Shown: positions 56,787 to 64,000 of the stretch, one piece after another
Numbering within the stretch: the stretch's first letter is position 1
Layout: each line of letters starts with the position of its first letter
Origin: Mycolicibacterium sp. TUM20985
GTDB taxonomy: Bacteria > Actinomycetota > Actinomycetes > Mycobacteriales > Mycobacteriaceae
NCBI RefSeq assembly: GCF_030295745.1
Contig: NZ_AP027291.1
Coordinates: 2,914,001 to 2,978,000 of the forward strand
DNA length: 64,000 bases
Direction: 5' to 3'
Program-made: the position numbers and the translations under genes
The notes under the pieces: model-generated
Seen by the model: the letters and a program-made list of their open reading frames with translations, nothing else
Database searches by the model: none
Told to the model about the DNA's origin: nothing

Positions 56787-58409
56787 TCAGCGGGTCTCCT
56801 CGGGTTGCGCATCGGCCACGACGGTCAATGATGCTGGGGTGTTGGTGAATTCGGATGGATCACGCGAGAACCGGGTAGCTGACTGCCCGACCGCCCGGGG
56901 CAATGCCGGAGTGGTGGTTTCGGTGGCGCGTTCCAGCATGGAAGCGATCTTGTTGACCGAGACGACGTCGAGGTCCAACGCGAGTGAACATGCTCGATCG
57001 ACGCGCTCAGCGCCGTAACGGCGCACCAGACCCTGGAGCCGGTAGACGGTCCGCATCCGGGTCCAGGGCAGCGGGTCATCGAGGATGCGTTCGGCGTAGA
57101 TCCCGACATTCGGCCCGTGGCTGGCACACGCCGCGATCAACGCCGCCAAGTCCCGCAGCGCATAGCTGGCCTTGTGCTCAGGCAGATCATTGCGGTCGGT
57201 GCTGCGCCCACCTGCCGGTTGGCGGGGATGGACCTTCACCAGCGTGCCGCGGTGATAGAACTTCACCAGCTCGCTATCGGCGCGCACGTCCACCGTGGTG
57301 CCGATCCACTGCTCGGGCAACGAGTACAGGGCTTTGCCGACCTCGGCGTGGAAGTCGCGGTGCACCTTGACCGCCTTGAACACCGGCACGTCGTAGGCCC
57401 CCGGCACCGGCAGCAGGAGTCGCTGTTCTTCGGCGGTGAACACCTCCACCGGCCGTGCGCAGGTGGTGCCGTGGATGCGCATACCGGCCGTCCGCTCACA
57501 CCACGCGGTCGCCGCCTGCTGCGCCTGCTCGAGACTGGTGAATGTTTCACCGTCCCAGAAGTTTCCACGCACATACTGCACCGTGCGTTCGACCCGCGGC
57601 TTGTCCTTGGGCGAGCGCACCCGGGCCGGGTCGGTGAGGAACCCGCCATGACCGGCGTAATCGAGCCAGCCCGCGGTGAACCGGGGGTTGACCGCATCGG
57701 CAGCGGCGATCACCGGTTTCAAGTTATCCGGGATCAGCACCGCGAAGACGCCGCCGAAGAACTCCCACGCCGCCTGAGCGCCAGCGATCACCGCCGCCAA
57801 GGTCTGCGAATACGACAACCACACGAACATGTGCCGGCTGTAGACGGCGGTGAAGATCAACGCGTGCACCTTGCGGCGACGACCATCACCGGTGTCGGTG
57901 AGCATCCCCAGGTAGCCGAAATCGATCTGGCATTCCACCCCCGGGTCGCCGTCGGCGACTCGCACCGTGGTGTCCTTACGTCCGAAACCGCAACGTTCAC
58001 TGGCGAATCGGTTCAACGTCCGATACGGAACCACACACCCTCGGCGGTCCAACAGCGTCGCGATCTTGGTGATCGTCAACGGCCGCGCCTCGCCCTCGCC
58101 GGCCACCCACGCGGTGATCTGCTCCTCGAATTCGAGCAGCCGATCCCAGGCCGCGCCGTGACCATCGGGGCGCACCGGGCGGACCGCTTCGGCGACCGCA
58201 CCGATCAACCCGTCATCGAGCGCGCTGACATCGTCGTCTCGGCGCAGCCCCGCTGCCTGGGCGGCCTCCACGTAGCGGCGCACCGTTTTGCGGTCCACAC
58301 CGCAATGCGCGGCGATCCTGCGGTACCCCGGCGCCGGTAACCCCACCACCCCGAGCCACACCCGCAGCACTTCCCTGATCTCGTTCACACTGACCTCCCG
58401 AAAAGCCAT
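56787..58409 (-). CDS. istA: IstA transposase
   Basis: 540 residues from ATG 58409; the longer frame would cross the IS end region. Helix-turn-helix APGYRRIAAHCGVDRKTVRR, then the rve core with ECQIDFGYLG (Asp), IPDNLKPVI (Asp) and KDKPRVERTVQYVRG (Glu), and a Mu-type C-terminal domain. Intact. Confidence 0.9.
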   Translation of the reverse strand: MAFREVSVNEIREVLRVWLGVVGLPAPGYRRIAAHCGVDRKTVRRYVEAAQAAGLRRDDDVSALDDGLIGAVAEAVRPVRPDGHGAAWDRLLEFEEQITAWVAGEGEARPLTITKIATLLDRRGCVVPYRTLNRFASERCGFGRKDTTVRVADGDPGVECQIDFGYLGMLTDTGDGRRRKVHALIFTAVYSRHMFVWLSYSQTLAAVIAGAQAAWEFFGGVFAVLIPDNLKPVIAAADAVNPRFTAGWLDYAGHGGFLTDPARVRSPKDKPRVERTVQYVRGNFWDGETFTSLEQAQQAATAWCERTAGMRIHGTTCARPVEVFTAEEQRLLLPVPGAYDVPVFKAVKVHRDFHAEVGKALYSLPEQWIGTTVDVRADSELVKFYHRGTLVKVHPRQPAGGRSTDRNDLPEHKASYALRDLAALIAACASHGPNVGIYAERILDDPLPWTRMRTVYRLQGLVRRYGAERVDRACSLALDLDVVSVNKIASMLERATETTTPALPRAVGQSATRFSRDPSEFTNTPASLTVVADAQPEETR

Positions 58410-59325
58410 GCCCGTGCCTCCGTGACTTGAACTGTCACGGCGATCGAACGGGCAAACGAAGAGACCACCGACGCGGCGCGCCGGTGGTCCCATAACTGGC
58501 AATCCAGGTGGTCCCATCCCACTGGCAAAATCAGGTCACAGTGGTCCCATGCTCATGGCAAACGACATAGTTCTCATCTTGCTCGCGAATCGCGCAGACG
58601 AGAAGTTCTCATGCTACCCATCGGTTCGTACGCTCGCCTCTGAGTCGTGCGCCGCACGGAGCACCATCTTGGCGACGCTTGGCAAGCTCGAAAGGCAAGG
58701 GCTCATACAGCGAGTCGCGCAGTATCACGACTCCGGTGCCAGACGCCCAAGTAGTTACCTTCTCAATCATCCCGATGCGCCGCACAGGCGCGCCAGTCCA
58801 GATCTCGGACACCCCCAGTCCGTGGACACCACCGGGGCCGTCCGATCCCTGGAGAGGGAAGGTCCACCGCCTATACCTCAGCGGGTCCACGAGGCGGACC
58901 CCTTGAACCGTGTAAGAGAACCTCCATCTGAACCATCCACGGCATTCGTACTGGAATCGCTTCCCACGCCGTGGCGAGTTAGCGGTAAGGATGCAAGGAA
59001 GCTGTCACCCGCAATCGAGGCAGCCTTCGCTGCGGGCTGGACATCGCAGACTCTGGTGGCCCACCTGTCGTCTCGACCCGAGGGCGTCCGCCACCCCGCC
59101 GCCGTCCTCGCGCGGCGACTGAATGAGTTACCGACCCCACCTTCCATCTCGGCGGGACGGAGGACGCCGTGGTGCGGCGAGTGCGAGGACCCGCTGTCGC
59201 GCACCATCACAATCTCACAGTCGGACGGCACGGATGCAGCATCGTTCTGTCCACGCTGTAGCCCACAAATGCAACCAAGGGCCACCATTGAGCCGAATCG
59301 AAAAGACTATAGGAGCTGAACGTCG

Positions 59326-59460
59326 TTGTCATCCAATGTGTTTAACCCTCATCCGCTGCTCGTGCCTTCTCCCCGCGCAGTGAGTAATCCGGGGGTTAGG
59401 CGCTCTGCCACGTACCGGCTCGCTGCATCGGGAGAACTCCTAGTCGGCGAACGCTGGCGG
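59326..59460 (+). pseudogene. Excisionase-like relic
   Basis: SSNVFNPHPLLVPSPRAVSN and SATYRLAASGELLVGERW line up with the intact excisionase at 60769 (SSNTFEGLPLLLPVPQAAKL and SAYRLAGTGELPSRRLG). The C-terminal strand is gone and the frame runs into unrelated codons. Probably left by an older copy of the excisionase region. Confidence 0.45.
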
Positions 59461-59597
59461 AAATGTCGTCCGGACGTCCCGCCGTCCGCGGTTGCCCGGA
59501 CCCCGCCATTACCAGCCTGGCCAGGAAAGTGTGAGCCGCAGCAGAGCACCGGACCCGAACCAGCCGGATCTGTTCAGGACCCTCCGCGAGGCAGGTG

Positions 59598-60206
59598 GTG
59601 ACGATGATCGATCCGGAGATTGTGCGGGTGGTGCAAACGGTCTACACGACCGATCTGAGCCTGCCCGGGGAGTGGACACCGGAGCGCCGCAGCCAATTTC
59701 TGATGGCCGAAGCGGACAAGATCAGCTCGATGGCGTCCACCATGGCCGAAGATCTGTGGGAGAAGGCCATCGCGGTGTGGAGCCGCAACCGCAACGGAAA
59801 GACACTGAATCACGCAACCAAGGTGGCGCTGCTGGAGGCGGCGCGAGCCCAAGCAGCCCGGACGGTGCTCAAGAACGAGCTGTACGACCTGATTTCGACC
59901 GACGAGACCCCGCCGCCATGGGAGACACCCGACCCGATTCCGGACCGGGCCCAAGTCAGCTGGGAGCAACGCTGGACGAACCCGGCCCTGCAGAGCGAAC
60001 CCAACGAGGACCACGAAGCGCTGATCGACCAACTGTGGCCGGCCCCGGACTTCTCGGGACCGTTCCGCATCAAGGCGGGATACCTGATCTCGGCCCGGGC
60101 TGAGGACGGCCTGGCGCCACCCGACCACCGCGAGGACCCGCAGACCGACGAGTTGGCGCTGATGATCTACCACGACCTACACGCGGACGGCCTACCCGAG
60201 CGGTAG
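59598..60206 (+). CDS. Conserved hypothetical of integrative elements
   Basis: About 202 residues. The GTG or the ATG two codons on may start it; GGCAGGTGG precedes. IDPEIVRVVQTVYTTDLSLP, then long helices (SQFLMAEADKISSMASTMAE) and an acidic Pro-rich C-terminal half. It contains no catalytic motif I recognise. Position ahead of xis and int suggests a maintenance or transfer function. 60207-60521 shows nothing further. Confidence 0.55.
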   Translation: MTMIDPEIVRVVQTVYTTDLSLPGEWTPERRSQFLMAEADKISSMASTMAEDLWEKAIAVWSRNRNGKTLNHATKVALLEAARAQAARTVLKNELYDLISTDETPPPWETPDPIPDRAQVSWEQRWTNPALQSEPNEDHEALIDQLWPAPDFSGPFRIKAGYLISARAEDGLAPPDHREDPQTDELALMIYHDLHADGLPER

Positions 60207-60768
60207 GCCCAGATCCCACTCTTCGAAGACCCTGACGGCGCTAGCGAGCCTCCCGTGGTCGACGTCGAATCCGTTGCGACGCAACTGTCCCGGGGACAAC
60301 AACCGTTCCCGAACTACTCGGCGCTACCGACTCTGCCGCCGAGGAGTTTCCGCGACAACCGGAAGGTAGTCGGCGGGCACGCGAGATAGAGCCGGTGGCA
60401 AGACGTGGGCATCGAGAAGTGTTGTGCAAAAGTGGCTTCAACATTGTCGACCCCCTTGAATCACCGACAGGCACGCGCACCTCGAATCGCATTTTGGAGT
60501 CATCGGCAGCTGCGACAGCCTATGACTACTGCCGTTCCGGTCAACAGGCATCCTGTCGCTACTTGTCCGCGTCCGATCGAGACACTCGACGAATTTCCCT
60601 GTTCAAAAACATGTCTCACCGGAAAGTGCCCGATGCTGGTGGACGCGGGGTCGCAATGTCTCATACGCTTCCAATCATCGCAAGGAGACATTCACGGCAC
60701 CGCTAAGCGAATCGGTTCAGATCGTTCGCTCCTGGCGATGCCCTCGTCACTAAGGAGACGTAAAAGCA

Positions 60769-60950
60769 TGTCCAGCAATACGTTTGAAGGACTACCACTT
60801 CTTCTGCCCGTACCGCAGGCGGCCAAGCTTCTGGGAATCAGTCGGGCCTCGGCCTACCGGCTCGCTGGCACGGGAGAGTTGCCGTCGCGACGGCTCGGCG
60901 GGCGTATCTATATCGTCACAGCTGAGCTGCGCGTAATCGTTGCCGCATGA
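60769..60950 (+). CDS. xis: Excisionase / MerR-like helix-turn-helix (HTH_17)
   Basis: 60 residues: LLLPVPQAAKLLGISRASAY and RLAGTGELPSRRLGGRIYI are the excisionase helix-turn-helix and wing. TAAGGAGACG precedes ATG 60769. An in-frame ATG at 60522 would give 142 residues with a Cys-rich front (CPRP...PCSKTCLTGKCP), which could be a zinc-binding extension, but the ribosome site favours the short form. Works with the integrase 120 bp downstream. Confidence 0.8.
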
Positions 60951-61070
60951 GAGGTGGACGAGATTCACTCTAGCTCGTTCCTGCATGACGCGTCCCGGGC
61001 TGCTCGGTACCCGCGGCAGCTGACGCTCGCCTGGTGATCTCCTAGTCCTCACCGAAGAGAATGGATCACG

Positions 61071-62471
61071 TTGACTTCCCAAACTGGTGCCGGTTCGGAC
61101 AGCAGCGGGGCTCCTCGGACCGTGCGCGCGCGGCGTGCTGAGCCAATCACCAGAAGGACATCGAAGAGCGGCTCGGTCACCTATGAGTTTCGGGCCGACG
61201 TGGGCAGCAAGCCGGACGGCACCCGCGACCGCAGGCGGTTTACGTACCGAACTTTGGCAGAGGCGAGACGCGAATTCCGTCGAATCACAACCGAAGTCGC
61301 TTCCGGTAGTTACGCACGGAAGTCCGCGATCACCGTCGAAGATGCATGCGAACAGTGGCTGGCAGGCCGCCGCGGCGTCCGTAGAGTGACTCTTGAGGGC
61401 TACACCCACGACTTGAAAGCCGTTCGCCGCTACCTTGGCGGCAAAAAGCTGCAGCAGCTAACCAAAGCTGACGGTGACGCCCTAGTGGACTGGATGCTCA
61501 CCGAGGGACGCAGCTCGCGAAAACGCTATCAGGCAGAAAGCCTTGCAACGCGTGTTGCGACGCTCATCTCAAAGCACCCGCTTGGAGTGAGCGCGGCAGA
61601 ATTGGCGGCCGCCTTTCCCGAGAATGACGTGCACACATGCTTGGCTGGCCTTCGAAGAGCGAACCGTGTTACCCGCGTGCGGCGAGGTGTCTACGTCCTC
61701 GACGAACTCGACACCGGAAGAAGTGCGGTGAGTGGCGTGAAGCCAATCACAGTCAGGTCGACGTTAACCACCTTCGGAATGGTCGTCCAATCCTTCGTTG
61801 ATCAGGGTGCACTGACCCGCAACATCGTCTCGCTCGTCGAGCGCCCCACCGACGAGCTCATCGAGGACCGACCTGAGACAGCGAAGTCCTGGTCACTAGC
61901 CGATGTCGAACGGTTCCGCGCTTCGGTGCGTGAAGACCGCCTATTCGCCTGTTGGCTGCTGAGTTGCTACGGATTACGTCGTTCCGAGGTGCTCGCTGTT
62001 CGATGGTCCGCCCTGGACGGTGACACGCTTGCCATCCGCCGAAGCCGCGTCGTGGTGGGCAACCAGTCGATTGAGGGCCTGCCGAAGTCCCGACGCAGCT
62101 TGCGAGACCTGCCACTTCCCGCCGAGCTGTCGAACGCGCTCGGAGACCTTCGATCCCGTCAGCAGAAGGAAGCCGAAGCGTTCGGAGTTCCCTGGTCGGT
62201 CGATTGCTTGATCGCGGTGCGCGAAGATGGCACCCCCATCCGCCACGAGTGGTACTCCGACGAGTTCCAGCGGCTGCGTGCACGAGCCGGTCTGCGCCGG
62301 ATACATCTCAAGGGACTCCGCAACACGAGCGTCAGTTTGATGTTGGCAGGCGGTTTACCGGTGCACGTCGTGGCCGCGTGGCATGGCCATGATCCGGCAG
62401 TCTCCCTGTCGATCTACTCCGACGCCCAGCGCGACGATTTGCGAGCCGCTGGCGCCGCACTCTTCGGCTAA
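61071..62471 (+). CDS. int: Tyrosine integrase with an inserted winged-helix domain
   Basis: 466 residues. Arm-binding domain (about 25-80), core-binding domain (about 85-150), then an insertion of about 60 residues (SLATRVATLISKHPLGVSAA, LAGLRRANRVTRVRRGVYVL) with the look of a small winged helix, then the rest of the core and the catalytic domain. Catalytic Arg in CYGLRRSEVLAVRW, HxxR box altered to KGLRN, then WHGHDPAVSLSIYSD with the His and Tyr nucleophile. It starts with TTG. Its position 112 bp from tRNA-Pro and next to xis makes it the integrase of the element. The altered HxxR is unusual. Confidence 0.85.
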   Translation: MTSQTGAGSDSSGAPRTVRARRAEPITRRTSKSGSVTYEFRADVGSKPDGTRDRRRFTYRTLAEARREFRRITTEVASGSYARKSAITVEDACEQWLAGRRGVRRVTLEGYTHDLKAVRRYLGGKKLQQLTKADGDALVDWMLTEGRSSRKRYQAESLATRVATLISKHPLGVSAAELAAAFPENDVHTCLAGLRRANRVTRVRRGVYVLDELDTGRSAVSGVKPITVRSTLTTFGMVVQSFVDQGALTRNIVSLVERPTDELIEDRPETAKSWSLADVERFRASVREDRLFACWLLSCYGLRRSEVLAVRWSALDGDTLAIRRSRVVVGNQSIEGLPKSRRSLRDLPLPAELSNALGDLRSRQQKEAEAFGVPWSVDCLIAVREDGTPIRHEWYSDEFQRLRARAGLRRIHLKGLRNTSVSLMLAGGLPVHVVAAWHGHDPAVSLSIYSDAQRDDLRAAGAALFG

Positions 62472-62544
62472 GGACGGGACGCTCATGGGCCGTTGGGACA
62501 CTCTTGGCCCACTGGCTCCAACCACCACAATCTGCAAGATGCGG

Positions 62545-62577
62545 AAACCCGCTCCGACCGTGGTCAGAGCGGGTTTT
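62545..62577 (-). terminator. Intrinsic terminator of the tRNA-Pro gene
   Basis: AAACCCGCTC and GAGCGGGTTT form a 10-bp stem with a further GACC/GGTC pair inside; read on the minus strand it ends in a T run after the stem, just past the tRNA 3' end. Confidence 0.75.
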
Positions 62578-62582
62578 CACGG

Positions 62583-62656
<74 letters not shown>

Positions 62657-62763
62657 CGACCGCTGCCGGGATCGCCGGCAGCGGTCGAAATGCTACCGCA
62701 GCGACCACCGGCAATCCCAACTGCGTCAGCTTCGACCTCGGCGATGCCGGGTAAGAAGGAGAC

Positions 62764-64000
62764 GTGAGTCCGACGACGCGCGACGACACCCCCCTGTGGC
62801 TCTTCGCCGACCAACTCGGGCCCGCGATGTACGGCGGCGAGCACGCCCACCGCGAGGTGCTGCTCGTCGAGGCCACCTCCGCCCTTCGGAAGCGTCGCTA
62901 TCACCGCCAGAAGTTGCATCTAGTCCTCTCGGCGCTGCGCCACGCCGACCAGGATCTCGGTGATCGCACCACCTTGCTCCAGGCCGACACCTACACCGAC
63001 GCCCTCGAGCGATTTGGGCGACCGGTCCTGGTGCACCAGCCCACGTCGTTCGCCGCGGAGAGATTCGTCAACCGGCTGCAGGAGCAAGGTCTCGTCGCCG
63101 ACGTCCTGCCGACACCCATGTTTGCGTTGCCACGCAAGGACTTCGAACACTGGGCCGGCAATCGCCAACGGTTCAGGATGGAGGACTTCTACCGCGACCA
63201 GCGCCGACGCTTCAACGTGCTGATGGACGGTAGCGAACCCGTCGGCAACCGGTGGAACTACGACGAGGACAACCGCGAGCCGCCGCCCAAGAAGCAGAAG
63301 ACGCTCGGCCTGCCCAAGCCCTACCAACCCCGCGAGGACGAGATCGACGCGCAGGTGCGCCGCGACCTCGACGGGATGGACCTCGACACCGTCGGCGTCG
63401 ACGGCCCGCGCCTGTTCGCCGTCACCCCCGACGAGGCCCAGCGCGCACTCAAGAGGTTCGTCGAGCAGCGGCTGCCGGATTTCGGCCGCTACGAGGACGC
63501 CATCATGGGTGAGGACTGGGCGATGTCGCACTCGTTGCTGTCGGTGCCCCTCAACCTCGGCGTCCTGCATCCACTCGACGCGGTCGAGGCCGCCGAACAG
63601 GCCTACCGCCGCGAGGAAGCGCCGCTGGCCGCCGTCGAGGGATTCATCCGCCAGATCCTCGGCTGGCGTGAGTACATGTGGCACCTGTACTGGCACTTCG
63701 GGCCGGAGTACACCGATAACAACGCCCTCGGTGCCACCACCGAACTGCCGCAGTGGTGGACTGATCTCGACGCCGACGCCGTCACCGCCGAGTGTCTACG
63801 GCACGCGCTGATGGGGGTCCGCGACCGCGGCTGGAGCCATCACATCCAGCGCCTCATGGTGCTCGGCAACCATGCGCTCCAGCGTGGTTACAAACCCGAC
63901 GACCTGACCGAATGGTTCGCCACGGCCTACGTCGACGGGTTCCGCTGGGTGATGCCGACCAACGTCATCGGCATGAGCCAGCATGCCGACGGCGGCCGGC
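62764..64000 (+). CDS. Deoxyribodipyrimidine photolyase-related protein (FeS-BCP/CryPro type), cut by window edge
   Basis: Flavoprotein of the bacterial (6-4) photolyase / cryptochrome group. Frame open to the window end, 412 residues seen of about 500. AGAAGGAGA lies ahead of the GTG. LWLFADQLGPAMYG at the start, FRMEDFYRDQRRRFNVLMDG, WNYDEDNREPPPK, the QILGWREYMWHLYWHFGPEY segment of the FAD region and HHIQRLMVLGNHALQRG, all found in PhrB/CryB proteins. The cluster Cys residues are partly beyond the edge. Core chromosome to the right of the tRNA. Confidence 0.88.
   Translation, partial: MSPTTRDDTPLWLFADQLGPAMYGGEHAHREVLLVEATSALRKRRYHRQKLHLVLSALRHADQDLGDRTTLLQADTYTDALERFGRPVLVHQPTSFAAERFVNRLQEQGLVADVLPTPMFALPRKDFEHWAGNRQRFRMEDFYRDQRRRFNVLMDGSEPVGNRWNYDEDNREPPPKKQKTLGLPKPYQPREDEIDAQVRRDLDGMDLDTVGVDGPRLFAVTPDEAQRALKRFVEQRLPDFGRYEDAIMGEDWAMSHSLLSVPLNLGVLHPLDAVEAAEQAYRREEAPLAAVEGFIRQILGWREYMWHLYWHFGPEYTDNNALGATTELPQWWTDLDADAVTAECLRHALMGVRDRGWSHHIQRLMVLGNHALQRGYKPDDLTEWFATAYVDGFRWVMPTNVIGMSQHADGGR

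Larger units (their letters stand above)
55924..58567 (-). mobile_element. Complete IS21-family element, 2644 bp
   Basis: Ends read TGTCGYTTGCCA inward and share ATGGGACCAC. A 5-bp duplication TAGTT lies at 55919-55923 and 58568-58572. Contains intact istA and istB on the minus strand. A different lineage from the IS21 at 20.9 kb, as the ends differ. Confidence 0.9.
55858..59319 (+). pseudogene. Winged-helix (replication or transfer regulator-like) gene split by an IS21
   Basis: The 5' part reads MSWKALNWSLTVEVETSMMR before the IS21 and the 3' part (from 58573) continues LILLANRADEKFSCYPSVRT, then LASESCAARSTILATLGKLE. Removing the IS and one TAGTT copy joins them in one frame of about 270 residues. 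The family is common in actinobacterial plasmids and integrative elements: an N-terminal helix-turn-helix of GntR/MarR type with a C-terminal domain ending in a CxxC pair (WCGECED, FCPRCSPQ). With the IS256 also upstream, expression is lost twice over. Confidence 0.8.

Noticed and set aside
57117..58340. Plus-strand frame of 407 codons opposite istA
   Set aside because: Shadow of the IS21 transposase gene.

Overview
The window is high-GC actinobacterial DNA. LdtMt2-type L,D-transpeptidases, RipA/RipB-type NlpC/P60 proteins, a mycobacterial-type CtaD/CtaE pair and an ESX-like Gly/Pro-rich protein point to a fast-growing Mycobacteriaceae member (Mycolicibacterium-like). That is inference from gene content; no rRNA is present. 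Core chromosome appears only at the edges: the C-terminal part of a NuoN-family complex I subunit on the left, and a tRNA-Pro(GGG) plus a photolyase-related gene on the right. What lies between looks like a composite, IS-riddled accessory region.

Region 1 (1-47.2 kb) is a metal, copper-oxidase and cell-envelope stress island. It holds three L,D-transpeptidases, two NlpC/P60 endopeptidases, an M23 endopeptidase, a class A beta-lactamase-like serine hydrolase, an apolipoprotein N-acyltransferase, CtaD, CtaE and CtaG of cytochrome c oxidase, thiol/copper delivery proteins (CcdA, TlpA-like, DsbA-like, two DUF305 proteins, CopC-like, two Met-rich proteins), two P1B-type ATPases, a CDF exporter and a ZIP-like transporter. 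Near its middle sits a blaI-blaR (M56) pair. At least 14 copies of a dyad of form CTAC-N11-GTAG lie in front of blaI and most of the envelope and oxidase operons. I read this as one BlaI-type regulon that couples beta-lactam-tolerant wall cross-linking to a spare set of cytochrome oxidase parts. A second motif (ATACATGC / GCATGTAT type) marks two zinc/cadmium-type exporters, each next to a class III cyclase fused to a YHS metal-binding domain (one intact, one broken).

Within that island, 8.4-14.9 kb carries less specific cargo: SRPBCC protein, divergent TetR/flavin monooxygenase with a 27-bp palindrome, a LysR relic, an ANTAR protein, small helical proteins and an isoprenylcysteine methyltransferase-like protein.

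Region 2 (47.7-62.5 kb) is a decayed integrative element. It has a tyrosine recombinase at one end, an excisionase and a tyrosine integrase next to tRNA-Pro at the other, a ribbon-helix-helix protein of plasmid-partition type, an array of 11-bp iterons, an ESX-like 800-residue protein with a membrane partner, and a VapB-like antitoxin whose toxin has decayed.

Mobile DNA: an IS21 remnant (2.0-3.7 kb), a complete IS21 that splits a merR gene (20.9-23.1 kb), an IS630 with TA duplication that separates ctaD from its operator (31.3-32.5 kb), an IS256 with an 8-bp duplication (54.5-55.8 kb), and a third IS21 that splits a winged-helix gene (55.9-58.6 kb). Several genes are frameshifted or truncated, so the island is partly in decay.
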